Assembly: GCA_932521035.1 (NCBI GenBank) | Contig: OW051497.1 | Location: 11,718,001-11,782,000 of the forward strand | Direction of reading: 5' to 3' | Length of the DNA: 64,000 bases | From: Oscheius dolichura | Lineage: Eukaryota > Nematoda > Chromadorea > Rhabditida > Rhabditidae | In this document: piece after piece, positions 1 through 11,804 of the stretch | How the letters are laid out: the number at the start of each line of letters is the position of its first letter | How positions within the stretch are numbered: the first letter of the stretch is position 1 | Made by a program: the position numbers and the translations under genes | Notes under the pieces: generated by a model | Databases searched by the model: none | The model's input: the letters and a program-made list of their open reading frames with translations, nothing else | Told to the model about the DNA's origin: nothing

Positions 1-234
1 TAACGACAACCAAATAGATTGCTGAAGACGAGAGCAAATGAAAATTTGGGTAGAAGAGAAGTCTGATTGATTTCTCAAACTAGAATGATGAATTGTTGAA
101 GTGGGCATGAAATTTTGCTGCCTATGGGAATATCAACTGGGTCAAAATAAACGCATCAAACATGTCTTTGGCATCATCACCACATTTCAACAAATACTAC
201 CCGGAATAAGAAACAACAACGGAGCACACATTTA

Positions 235-3200
235 CTAGCAGTTTTCTGTGGTAAGGCCGCAACTTCCGTCGCTTAGTCGGATATATTCGGTAGAAGTCGT
301 GGTTTTCTCGCAAATACAATGAGGAACCATTCTGTACCACGGATAATTGGGGTTGCCGAAGGCTCCCTGAAGAAAACATTATTCCTTAGCTTAAGAAACA
401 CCTACATATTGCCTGAAGGGGTATTTTACGGCATCACAATAGCCATCAGGAAGATTTGTATTCTTGTTAGTGGCATTCATATAAATCTCGTTTTCACCAC
501 AAGGCATGGGTTCCGTGGGGGCGCCTTCTGTACCTATTTTAAACAGGAAAGACTGCTACCCTTACCACAATCTTCATACGCGACGCACTTCCCGTCCGCT
601 CTCCTGAACAATCCATAAACACAGTAACAGTCGTTATGCTCGCTGATAGCATTGCACGTCTGAAACCAACATCAGAAGAATCTAAACTAAAACACCAACC
701 AGCTTTGTTGGATTACTGCAACTCCTTTCACAGCCTCCAACCCACTTCTCGGACCAGTATGGGCAGTCTGTCTTCTTGGGATCGAATGAATCGGGGCGAG
801 GCGGCTGCCTCTTTGCTCTTATAACCGTCTTCTGTGCTAGAAACAGAACATGTCGCCAAATATTTCAACCTACGACAATCTTGGACGCACTTCATGCTCA
901 CGTCGTCACGAATGTAGCCTACTTTGCAGAAACATTTTTCGTAATACATGTTGTAAATAGTCTCTGTCAACGTTTTGCATTTCTTAAAAACTCAAAGTGT
1001 AATCATGAAATATACAAACTGACCGTAACTTCTCTAGGATCGCTACACATTGGTTCGCATTGCGAAATATTCGAGCTAGCACCTCGCTCTTGTGTGTAGA
1101 ACTCTTCATGCTCACCACAGTTAGGGATCTCAGCAATAGTATTGTTCATTATTCTACGGCATTCACTGTAAGGAACGCAGTTACCGAGAGGGCATCTGAA
1201 GAAGCCACCCGCACATTCACAGCCAGCACCGTCACGGCACACCTGAAACGAAATCATTTACACGAACACCAAACAACGAACATATTCAAAGGTATCAGCA
1301 TCACATCTCCTCTCACAAACTCTGTCCGAAACAAAATATTGCTTGGAGTTCTTACCACAAATCTGCACAGGGGCAGTTTCAGTAATGCAATTGGTACAAT
1401 TGCCCTTGGTTGAAACCCCTTTTGTAGTGGTTGGAATTGTCCTCGGAGAACCAAGAGATGTTGCCGTTGTGGTTGTCTCCACGTAAGGAGCAGTTGATCC
1501 CGTAACAACGGGCTCCGTGACAGGAGACGCAGTAGCCAGTGAGTCCGTAGAGTCGTCCGATGTTGTTTGTGTGGGGCCCTCGGTAGTCGAATCGGTGGCG
1601 GGTGTTCCCTCGGTAGTCGAACCGGTGGCAGGTGTTCCTTCGGTTGTCGATCCTGTGGCGGGTGTTCCCTCGGAAGGAGTGGTCACGTCGGTGGCTGGAG
1701 ATCCAGAGGCCGTTGAGTCTGTGCAATCATCCGATGTTGTTAGTGTGGGGCCTTCGGTTGTCGATCCTGTGGCGGGCGTTCCCTCGGTAGTCGAACCGGT
1801 GGCGGGTGTTCCCTCGGTAGTCGAACCGGTGGCAGGTGTTCCTTCGGTTGTCGATCCTGTGGCGGGTGTTCCCTCGGAGGGAGTGGTCACGTCGGTGGCA
1901 GGAGATCCAGAGGCCGTTGAGTCTGTGCAATCATCCGATGTTGTCTGTGTGGGGCCTTCGGTTGTCGATCCTGTGGCGGGCGTTCCTTCGGTTGTCGATC
2001 CTGTGGCGGGTGTTCCCTCGGAAGGAGTGGTCACGTCGGTGGCAGGAGATCCAGAGGCCGTTGAGTCTGTGCAATCATCCGATGTTGTCTGTGTGGGGCC
2101 TTCGGTTGTCGATCCTGTGGCGGGTGTTCCCTCGGAAGGAGTGGTCACGTCGGTGGCAGGAGATCCAGAGGCCGTTGAGTCTGTGCAATCATCCGATGTT
2201 GTCTGTGTGGGGCCTTCGGTTGTCGATCCTGTGGCGGGTGTTCCCTCGGTAGTCGAACCGGTGGCGGGTGTTCCCTCGGTTGACGATCCTGTGGCGGGTG
2301 TTCCCTCGGAAGGAGTGGTCACGTCGGTGGCAGGAGATCCAGAGGCCGTTGAGTCTGTGCAATCATCCGATGTTGTCTGTGTGGGGCCTTCGGTTGTCGA
2401 TCCTGTGGCGGGTGTTCCCTCGGTAGTCGAACCGGTGGCGGGTGTTCCCTCGGTTGTCGATCCTGTGGCGGGCGTTCCCTCGGTTGTCGATCCTGTGACG
2501 GGTGTTCCCTCGGAGGGAGTGGTCGTGGATTCGCCAGGAGAGCCAGGTGTAGTGGACTTGGGCCCACACTCTTCCCCAGGCTCACAGACCGGAGGAGTTG
2601 GGGTGGATTGACCGGGAGAGCCAGTTGTCGTGGATTCGCCGGGAGAGCCAGGTGTAGTCGACTTGGGCCCACACTCTTCTCCAGGCTCACAGACCGGAGG
2701 AGTTGGGGTGGATTGACCGGGAGAGCCAGTTGTCGTGGATTCGCCGGGAGAGCCAGTTGTCGTGGATTCGCCGGGAGAGCCAGTTTTCGTGGATTCGCCG
2801 GGAGAGCCAGGTGTAGTCGACTTGGGCCCACACTCTTCTCCAGGCTCACAGACCGGAGGAGTTGGGGTGGATTGACCGGGAGAGCCAGTTGTCGTGGATT
2901 CGCCGGGAGAGCCAGGTGTAGTCGACTTGGGCCCACACTCTTCTCCAGGCTCACAGACCGGAGGAGTTGGGGTGGATTGACCGGGAGAGCCAGTTGTCGT
3001 GGATTCGCCGGGAGAGCCAGTTGTCATGGATTCGCCGGGAGAGCCAGTTGTCGTGGATTCGCCGGGAGAGCCAGTTGTCGTGGATTCGCCGGGAGAGCCA
3101 GTTGTCGTGGATTCGCCGGGAGAGCCAGGTGTAGTCGACTTGGGCCCACACTCTTCTCCAGGCTCACAGACCGGAGGAGTTGGGGTGGATTGACCGGGAG

Positions 3201-6200
3201 AGCCAGTTGTCGTGGATTCGCCGGGAGAGCCAGTTGTCGTGGATTCGCCGGGAGAGCCAGTTGTCGTGGATTCGCCGGGAGAGCCAGGTGTAGTCGACTT
3301 GGGCCCACACTCTTCTCCAGGCTCACAGACCGGAGGAGTTGGGGTGGATTGACCGGGAGAGCCAGTTGTCGTGGATTCGCCGGGAGAGCCAGTTGTCGTG
3401 GATTCGCCGGGAGAGCCAGTTGTCGTGGATTCGCCGGGAGAGCCAGGTGTAGTCGACTTGGGCCCACACTCTTCTCCAGGCTCACAGACCGGAGGAGTTG
3501 GGGTGGATTGACCGGGAGAGCCAGTTGTCGTGGATTCGCCGGGAGAGCCAGGTGTAGTCGACTTGGGCCCACACTCTTCTCCAGGCTCACAGACCGGAGG
3601 AGTTGGGGTGGATTGACCGGGAGAGCCAGAGGCCGTTGAGTCTGTGCAATCATCCGATGTTGTCTGTGTGGGGCCTTCGGTTGTCGATCCTGTGGCGGGT
3701 GTTCCTTCGGTTGTCGATCCTGTGGCGGGTGTTCCCTCGGAAGGAGTGGTCACGTCGGTGGCAGGAGATCCAGAGGCCGTTGAGTCTGTGCAATCATCCG
3801 ATGTTGTCTGTGTGGGGCCTTCGGTTGTCGATCCTGTGGCGGGTGTTCCCTCGGAAGGAGTGGTCACGTCGGTGGCAGGAGATCCAGAGGCCGTTGAGTC
3901 TGTGCAATCATCCGATGTTGTCTGTGTGGGGCCTTCGGTTGTCGATCCTGTGGCGGGTGTTCCCTCGGAAGGAGTGGTCACGTCGGTGGCAGGAGATCCA
4001 GAGGCCGTTGAGTCTGTGCAATCATCCGATGTTGTCTGTGTGGGGCCTTCGGTTGTCGATCCTGTGGCGGGTGTTCCCTCGGTAGTCGAACCGGTGGCGG
4101 GTGTTCCCTCGGTTGACGATCCTGTGGCGGGTGTTCCCTCGGAAGGAGTGGCCACGTCGGTGGCAGGAGATCCAGAGGCCGTTGAGTCTGTGCAATCATC
4201 CGATGTTGTCTGTGTGGGGCCTTCGGTTGTCGATCCTGTGGCGGGTGTTCCCTCGGTAGTCGAACCGGTGGCGGGTGTTCCCTCGGTTGTCGATCCTGTG
4301 GCGGGTGTTCCCTCGGAAGGAGTGGTCACGTCGGTGGCAGGAGATCCAGAGGCCGTTGAGTCTGTGCAATCATCCGATGTTGTCTGTGTGGGGCCTTCGG
4401 TTGTCGATCCTGTGGCGGGTGTTCCCTCGGTAGTCGAACCGGTGGCGGGTGTTCCCTCGGTTGTCGATCCTGTGGCGGGTGTTCCCTCGGAAGGAGTGGT
4501 CACGTCGGTGGCAGGAGATCCAGAGGCCGTTGAGTCTGTGCAATCATCCGATGTTGTCTGTGTGGGGCCTTCGGTTGTCGATCCTGTGGCGGGTGTTCCC
4601 TCGGAAGGAGTGGTCACGTCGGTGGCAGGAGATCCAGAGGCCGTTGAGTCTGTGCAATCATCCGATGTTGTCTGTGTGGGGCCTTCGGTTGTCGATCCTG
4701 TGGCGGGTGTTCCCTCGGTAGTCGAACCGGTGGCGGGTGTTCCCTCGGTTGTCGATCCTGTGGCGGGTGTTCCCTCGGAAGGAGTGGTCACGTCGGTGGC
4801 AGGAGATCCAGAGGCCGTTGAGTCTGTGCAATCATCCGATGTTGTCTGTGTGGGGCCTTCGGTTGTCGATCCTGTGGCGGGTGTTCCCTCGGTAGTCGAA
4901 CCGGTGGCGGGTGTTCCCTCGGTTGTCGATCCTGTGGCGGGTGTTCCCTCGGAAGGAGTGGTCACGTCGGTGGCAGGAGATCCAGAGGCCGTTGAGTCTG
5001 TGCAATCATCCGATGTTGTCTGTGTGGGGCCTTCGGTTGTCGATCCTGTGGCGGGTGTTCCTTCGGTTGTCGATCCTGTGGCGGGTGTTCCCTCGGAAGG
5101 AGTGGTCACGTCGGTGGCAGGAGATCCAGAGGCCGTTGAGTCTGTGCAATCATCCGATGTTGTCTGTGTGGGGCCTTCGGTTGTCGATCCTGTGGCGGGT
5201 GTTCCCTCGGTAGTCGAACCGGTGGCGGGTGTTCCCTCGGTTGTCGATCCTGTGGCGGGTGTTCCCTCGGAAGGAGTGGTCACGTCGGTGGCAGGAGATC
5301 CAGAGGCCGTTGAGTCTGTGCAATCATCCGATGTTGTCTGTGTGGGGCCTTCGGTTGTCGATCCTGTGGCGGGTGTTCCCTCGGTAGTCGAACCGGTGGC
5401 GGGTGTTCCCTCGGTTGTCGATCCTGTGGCGGGCGTTCCCTCGGAAGGAGTGGTCACGTCGGTGGCAGGAGATCCAGAGGCCGTTGAGTCTGTGCAATCA
5501 TCCGATGTTGTCTGTGTGGGGCCTTCGGTTGTCGATCCTGTGGCGGGTGTTCCCTCGGTAGTCGAACCGGTGGCGGGTGTTCCCTCGGTTGTCGATCCTG
5601 TGGCGGGTGTTCCCTCGGAGGGAGTGGTCGTGGATTCGCCAGGAGAGCCAGGTGTAGTCGACTTGGGCCCACACTCTTCTCCAGGCTTACAGTCCGGAGG
5701 AGTTGGGGTGGATTGACCGGGAGAGCCAGTTGTCGTGGATTCGCCGGGAGAGCCAGGTGTAGTCGACTTGGGCCCACACTCTTCTCCAGGCTTACAGTCC
5801 GGAGGAGTTGGGGTGGATTGACCGGGAGAGCCAGTTGTCGTGGACTTGGGCCCACACTCTTCTCCAGGCTCACAGACCGGAGGAGTTGGGGTGGATTGAC
5901 CGGGAGAGCCAGTGGTCGTGGACTTGGGCCCACACTCTTCTCCAGGCTCACAGTCCGGAGGAGTTGGGGTGGATTGACCGGGAGAGCCAGTTGTCGTGGA
6001 CTTGGGCCCACACTCTTCTCCAGGCTCACAGACCGGAGGAGTTGGGGTGGATTGACCGGGAGAGCCAGTGGTCGTGGACTTGGGCCCACACTCTTCTCCA
6101 GGCTCACAGTCCGGAGGAGTTGGGGTGGATTGACCGGGAGAGCCAGTTGTCGTGGATTCGCCGGGAGAGCCAGGTGTAGTCGACTTGGGCCCACACTCTT

Positions 6201-9200
6201 CTCCAGGCTCACAGTCCGGAGGAGTTGGGGTGGATTGACCGGGAGAGCCAGTGGTCGTGGACTTGGGCCCACACTCTTCTCCAGGCTCACAGTCCGGAGG
6301 AGTTGGGGTGGATTGACCGGGAGAGCCAGTTGTCGTGGATTCGCCGGGAGAGCCAGTGGTCGTGGACTTGGGCCCACACTCTTCTCCAGGCTCACAGACC
6401 GGAGGAGTTGGGGTGGATTGACCGGGAGAGCCAGTTGTCGTGGATTCGCCGGGAGAGCCAGTTGTCGTGGATTCGCCGGGAGAGCCAGTTGTCGTGGATT
6501 GACCGGGAGAGCCAGTTGTCGTGGATTCGCCGGGAGAGCCAGGTGTAGTCGATTTGGGCCCACACTCTTCTCCAGGCTCACAGACCGGAGGAGTTGGGGT
6601 GGATTGACCGGGAGAGCCAGTTGTCGTGGATTCGCCGGGAGAGCCAGTTGTCGTGGATTCGCCGGGAGAGCCAGTTGTCGTGGATTCGCCGGGAGAGCCA
6701 GTTGTCGTGGATTCGCCGGGAGAGCCAGTTGTCGTGGATTCGCCGGGAGAGCCAGTGGTCGTGGACTTGGGCCCACACTCTTCTCCAGGCTCACAGACCG
6801 GAGGAGTTGGGGTGGATTGACCGGGAGAGCCAGTTGTCGTGGATTCGCCGGGAGAGCCAGGTGTAGTCGACTTGGGCCCACACTCTTCTCCAGGCTCACA
6901 GACCGGAGGAGTTGGGGTGGATTGACCGGGAGAGCCAGTTGTCGTGGATTCGCCGGGAGAGCCAGTTGTCGTGGATTCGCCGGGAGAGCCAGTTGTCGTG
7001 GATTCGCCGGGAGAGCCAGGTGTAGTCGACTTGGGCCCACACTCTTCTCCAGGCTCACAGTCCGGAGGAGTTGGGGTGGATTTACCGAGAGAGCCAGTTG
7101 TCGTGGATTCGCCGGGAGAGCCAGGTGTAGTCGACTTGGGCCCACACTCTTCTCCAGGCTCACAGTCCGGAGGAGTTGGGGTAGATTGACCGGGAGAGCC
7201 GGTTGTCGTGTATTCGCCGGGAGAGCCAGTGGTCGTGGACTTGGGCCCACACTCTTCTCCAGGCTCACAGACCGGAGGAGTTGGGGTGGATTGACCGGGA
7301 GAGCCAGTTGTCGTGGATTCGCCGGGAGAGCCAGTTGTCGTGGATTCGCCGGGAGAGCCAGTGGTCGTGGACTTGGGCCCACACTCTTCTCCAGGCTCAC
7401 AGTCCGGAGGAGTTGGGGTGGATTGACCGGGAGAGCCAGTTGTCGTGGATTCGCCGGGAGAGCCAGTTGTCGTGGATTCGCCGGGAGAGCCAGTGGTCGT
7501 GGACTTGGGCCCACACTCTTCTCCAGGCTCACAGACCGGAGGAGTTGGGGTGGATTGACCGGGAGAGCCAGTTGTCGTGGATTCGCCGGGAGAGCCAGTG
7601 GTCGTGGACTTGGGCCCACACTCTTCTCCAGGCTCACAGTCCGGAGGAGTTGGGGTGGATTGACCGGGAGAGCCAGTTGTCGTGGATTCGCCGGGAGAGC
7701 CAGTTGTCGTGGATTCGCCGGGAGAGCCAGTGGTCGTGGACTTGGGCCCACACTCTTCTCCAGGCTCACAGACCGGAGGAGTTGGGGTGGATTGACCGGG
7801 AGAGCCAGTTGTCGTGGATTCGCCGGGAGAGCCAGTGGTCGTGGACTTGGGCCCACACTCTTCTCCAGGCTCACAGACCGGAGGAGTTGGGGTGGATTGA
7901 CCGGGAGAGCCAGTTGTCGTGGATTCGCCGGGAGAGCCAGTTGTCGTGGATTGACCAGGAGAGCCAGTTGTCGTGGATTCGCCGGGAGAGCCAGTTGTCG
8001 TGGATTCGCCGGGAGAGCCAGGTGTAGTCGACTTGGGCCCACACTCTTCTCCAGGCTCACAGACCGGAGGAGTTGGTGTGGATTGACCGGGAGAGCCAGT
8101 TGTCGTGGATTCGCCGGGAGAGCCAGTTGTCGTGGATTCGCCGGGAGAGCCAGGTGTAGTCGACTTGGGCCCACACTCTTCTCCAGGCTCACAGACCGGA
8201 GGAGTTGGTGTGGATTGACCGGGAGAGCCAGTTGTCGTGGATTCGCCGGGAGAGCCAGTTGTCGTGGATTCGCCGGGAGAGCCAGGTGTAGTCGACTTGG
8301 GCCCACACTCTTCTCCAGGCTCACAGACCGGAGTAGTTGGGGTGGATTGACCGGGAGAGCCAGTTGTCGTGGATTCGCCGGGAGAGCCAGTTGTCGTGGA
8401 TTCGCCGGGAGAGCCAGTTGTCGTGGATTCGCCGGGAGAGCCAGTTGTCGTGGACTTGGGCCCACACTCTTCTCCAGGCTCACAGTCCGGAGGAGTTGGG
8501 GTGGATTGACCGGGAGAGCCAGTTGTCGTGGATTCGCCGGGAGAGCCAGTTGTCGTGGACTTGGGCCCACACTCTTCTCCAGGCTCACAGTCCGGAGGAG
8601 TTGGGGTGGATTTACCGAGAGAGCCAGTTGTCGTGGATTCGCCGGGAGAGCCAGTGGTCGTGGACTTGGGCCCACACTCTTCTCCAGGCTCACAGTCCGG
8701 AGGAGTTGGGGTAGATTGACCGGGAGAGCCGGTTGTCGTGTATTCGCCGGGAGAGCCAGTTGGTTTGGTGATAGGTGTTATTTCTGCTGTTGTACTCTTC
8801 CGTGTTTGGCATTCGGTGCACGTATGGTTTGTATCTTCTAAAACTTTTTTAAAGGTATTTTTGGTCAGCTTACTGCAGGTTGACACGCAATTGCCGAGTC
8901 TGAAGCGGTAGTATCCTGGTTCGCATCTACATTGGTCTCTTCCAGGTTTAGACAGTTCTGGACAACACTGAATTTAGTTCATGGCGTTGTTTATGGTTTC
9001 CTTACACTTGACCTGGCCACGGTATTGTTGAAGCAGACGTCTTCGCAGCGGCCGTCTTCTAATTGAGCTTTCGTTCGGAAGACTTCATTGGGTCCGCATT
9101 TGGGATCGGTGGGATTGGTATTTTGCTTGTGATGATCTGTATATAACTATAATAAGAATATTTACTGTAGCTAACCGCAATTAGGCCAGCTGACACATGT

Positions 9201-10766
9201 AGAATTCTTGCAGCGATACATTCCTTTCATGCACATACAGCCTGGTTTTCCAGTACATTTCTACAAAAATTAGTTCAAAAGATTACTGTCGTGGTACTTA
9301 CCATTGCCGCCTGGTTAGTATCTTCGGAGCACTGCCTGTCACATACATTTTCTGACCAGTACTCATTGGGATCCGTGCAGTTTTTGGGCGGAGCCGGACC
9401 TTTCCGCATTGTTGATCATTTAATGAAAGTACTTACATTTCACAGGGGCTGGGACGCATATCCCCTGGACGCGAATGTAGTCATCTTTACACTGGCACTG
9501 TGCTTCGTAATACGTGTTGATCACTCCCGGAGGACAATCCTGAACGGTGAATATACTTTTACTTTTTAGTTTTTTTTCTTCCAAAATATTAGTTTAATAT
9601 TGATTAGCCGTAAAAATTGTTCTAAAACTTGCGATGATGTTGAGTCCTGGTTCGCACGTTCTGTTCTGGTCGACAATACGCCCCCAACTAAAGTAGTCCT
9701 CGTTTTCTCCACATTCCGGTGTCTGATACTGGGTCCCTAAATTTACATCATGATCTTTATGACTATTTAAGACGTACCGCATTCCTTCCATTTTACACAC
9801 TTATTATCCTCTGATCTGTAGTATCCATAAGCGCATTGGCATCCAGGATCACTAGTACATTGCTGAATTCAATAGATTAAAATGTTATTCTTAAACTGAC
9901 CAGTGTCTGCTCACCACTGCATGTTCTCTCACATTTTTCAAGCGCGTTGAAAAACTCATTGGCGGCACAGTTGACCAATTCTGAAATCGTGTCTTGTGAT
10001 CTAGACCAGTAAATGTAGTACGTATAGGGTTCGTATCCTTGACACAGTTAATTCCACTGCGTAAGAAGCTCTTCTTGCAACGGCATTGTCCAACAGTTAT
10101 CGGAGTGTAAAAGGTTTCGGTGGAAAGACAATCCTATAGAAGGTCAGAATCATTCAATGTGCAATACTTACCGTTGGTCTTCTATTAGCCACAGTAGGCT
10201 CACAGGGAATATTTTGAAGCTCATCAGGGGAGTAGAACTGCTCGTTTTTTCCACAAGTCGGTCTATTCTTACCATTATATTCTTCTGGAAGGTTAATATT
10301 ATTTGTTGGAACTTTTAATGTAGCACTAACCGCATGATGGCCACAGTGCACATTCTCCTTTTGCATTTTTGAATGTTCCGCCGTCACAGACGCAAGCTGG
10401 ACCGGGTGTGCAAACCTAAGAAAATTTTTCTTTTTACGATCAGACTCACCAGCTTCGTTGTGTCAGAGCAATATCTCTCACAAGCATCGGCGGAACCGGC
10501 TACAAAATGGGCAGAGGTGGTGCAGTTAACAGGTCCGAGATCCCCTTCAATTAATAATTAGACTCTAACAGACAGGGGACAGTACGTTTAATTCTGTGGA
10601 AGAGAGGCAGTCTCGCCACCGACCCTATCGCTAGTGATGAGCAGAACAGCCATAGGTGCAACGGCTAAAATGAGATAAATCAAACGATCAGCATCAGTAG
10701 CGCTATAGGAATACTTCATATCCGTTGAATTACTTTCATTTGACTTGCACATACCTGTAAAACCAT
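235..10766 (-). CDS. Giant secreted TIL-domain / mucin-like tandem-repeat protein
   Basis: Multi-exon gene of roughly 3,250 codons. I read the start at 10766 (exon 10766-10755, then a 40-nt-class intron); the first 21 residues form a signal peptide (MVLQPLHLWLFCSSLAIGSV). The stop is at 237-235. About ten cysteine-rich TIL-like modules are visible, six before and four after the repeat region. Typical half-modules contain CGENED, CGEHEEFY, CTPGPACVC and CKNGx-like spacing ending in a SWPNC/PYSEC-type cysteine. Between them one exon (8967-1282, 7,686 nt) encodes Thr/Ser/Pro/Gly repeats. TIL modules are known as serine-protease inhibitors and as structural modules in secreted proteins; Thr/Pro repeats suggest dense O-glycosylation. 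I infer an extracellular mucin or matrix/coat protein; which barrier it serves is unknown. The C-terminal exons were joined by requiring GT-AG introns, phase match and conserved cysteines; a few internal joins could shift. Confidence 0.85.
1545..2520 (-). repeat. Repeat block B2 (EGTPATGSTT / TSDDCTDS units)
   Basis: Last repeat block before the C-terminal TIL modules. It uses the same units as B1, with decaying terminal copies (ATDSTT, TSDDSTDS, LATASP) at the C-terminal edge. Edge copies diverging more than central ones is typical of tandem arrays. Confidence 0.93.
2521..3630 (-). repeat. Repeat block A2 (SPGES / CEPGEEC units)
   Basis: A second block of the A-type units, here mostly the CEPGEEC-KSTTPG variant with runs of one to five SPGESTTTG copies. 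It follows block B1 directly in the same exon. Single substitutions (SMTTG, STKTG) mark individual copies. Confidence 0.95.
3631..5615 (-). repeat. Repeat block B1 (EGTPATGSTT / TSDDCTDS units)
   Basis: Copies of EGTPATGSTT (30 nt) in runs of one to three, separated by a longer unit reading EGPTQTTSDDCTDSTASGSP and then ATDVTTPS. Each long unit carries one cysteine (DDC), in contrast to the two cysteines per A unit. Copies are nearly identical, which points to recent unequal exchange or gene conversion. Confidence 0.95.
5616..8757 (-). repeat. Repeat block A1 (SPGES / CEPGEEC units)
   Basis: First repeat block met by the ribosome. It mixes a 30-nt unit (SPGESTTTG plus one residue) with a longer unit of about 72-78 nt that reads SPGQSTPTPP, then [V/D]CEPGEECGPKSTT. 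All units are multiples of three, so the frame is kept. Variants are clustered: PDC versus PVC, TTT versus TTP, and rare EYTTT and GSLGK copies. Confidence 0.95.
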
Positions 10767-10800
10767 CTGCGAAAAGTGTCTCTATCATGTCATGTCAGGC

Positions 10801-10810
10801 CTTTTATATA
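10801..10810 (-). promoter_or_regulatory. TATA box of the TIL-mucin gene
   Basis: On the minus strand the sequence TATATAAAAG lies about 35-45 nt before the start codon at 10766. That predicts a transcription start near 10780 and a leader of only about 15 nt. Seen in sequence; activity is inferred. Confidence 0.6.
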
Positions 10811-10958
10811 TCTGTACGCGGATTTCAATCAGGCAATGGTTTTATTTCAGCTAATCAGACAGCCCAAACTGTGTGAAAGTCAGACGTCTGCCCACACGTC
10901 TTTTACAAGGAGGAGGCAAGACACGTCAAAGTTATGTATGTAATCGGTAGAAGGGGGG

Positions 10959-11194
10959 ATGAGTGCAGCTTCTTGTTTAGTATCGGCAATGGTCGTGGTG
11001 CTCGACGACAACAATACGCTCACCGTGGTACCTGAAAAATTGACATTCTTGGGGTTATTCTCACGGCCGGAATCGTAAAATCTTTTTTGTTGGAACTTTT
11101 CAAAGAAAAAGGCCCTGTCGTCTACGATCCTTTAGCAGGCAAAAAATTAGACAAGGGTCTTGATCCGGAATTACTGCCTTCTAAGAAGTTTTAA
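10959..11194 (+). pseudogene. Possible small membrane-protein ORF with one frameshift
   Basis: Two overlapping reading frames look like one small protein. The first starts at ATG 10959 (MSAASCLVSAMVVVLDDNN). The second runs to a stop at 11192-11194 and contains ILGVILTAGIVKSF followed by VVYDPLAGKKLDKG. They join if the A-run at 11035-11039 has one more base. No AG acceptor exists between them, so splicing does not solve it. It could be an assembly indel, a recent pseudogene or chance. I do not recognise the family. Confidence 0.3.
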
Positions 11195-11353
11195 TTGCTT
11201 TCTATTTCAAGAATTTGTACTCTGGTTGTGAAACTGGAAACTCCAATGATCCCCTTTGTTTCTAAGGAATGAGTCACAACCAATGAACCTTGCGTTATCG
11301 AGCAGGACAAACGTGGGTGATACCGATTTGGAAAGGACGACAAGAAGGCAATT

Positions 11354-11565
11354 TCACCTGTGCCTGTGATAGGTGCAAATGACGAATATGGCATGGATTA
11401 CACCAGGAATCCAGAACAGCAATGTCAGGAGACAGTTAATCCAGAAGGCGCCGGTGCAACCCTGGTCGAAGATTACGGCAAGTGGCTGAAATTTAGCCTC
11501 ATACATTTTAGGTAAGATCTTACCGGGCAGATGAAGGCCAAGATGATAAGAAGAATCTTGCACAT
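11354..11565 (-). CDS. PMP3 / UPF0057 family plasma-membrane proteolipid
   Basis: Two exons (11565-11524 and 11485-11354) joined by a 38-nt GT-AG intron encode a 57-residue protein. It has the family hallmark: a first hydrophobic helix (KILLIILAFICPPLAVIF), a short cysteine-containing loop, then FWINCLLTLLFWIPGVIHAI. Length and both helices match the family, known in plants, fungi and nematodes as small stress-related membrane proteolipids. A TTTTCAG motif ends 2 nt before the ATG, as for other genes here. The nearest neighbour on the other strand starts 240 bp away. Family assignment is firm; the physiological role here is inferred. Confidence 0.9.
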
Positions 11566-11804
11566 GTCTGAAAATAATCAAATCTTTCAAAAACTGAAGG
11601 GAAAAGAGTGAAGAGCAGCGGCAGACGGCCAAAGGTGCTAAACTGTTTGATCGGTGACTCGTGGTTAATGCAAACAAGGATTTCCTCGAGTGATATCACT
11701 TAAGGCACTTGGAAGGGCAGTGTCTCCCAGTCACCATGGTTTTATAAGGGTGGAGCGGATAAGGCGTGATTCACGTAACCAGTAATATAGAAAGATTATC
11801 AGGA

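Noticed and set aside
320-420. GC-AG intron near the 3' end of the TIL gene
   Set aside because: A GT donor slightly downstream restores the frame and the final cysteine module, ending at the stop 235-237.
5713-8841. 1,042-codon plus-strand Arg-rich ORF and 1,079-codon shifted minus ORF
   Set aside because: Shadows of the in-phase tandem repeats of the TIL-mucin exon; no unique ends, no start context, no cysteine modules.
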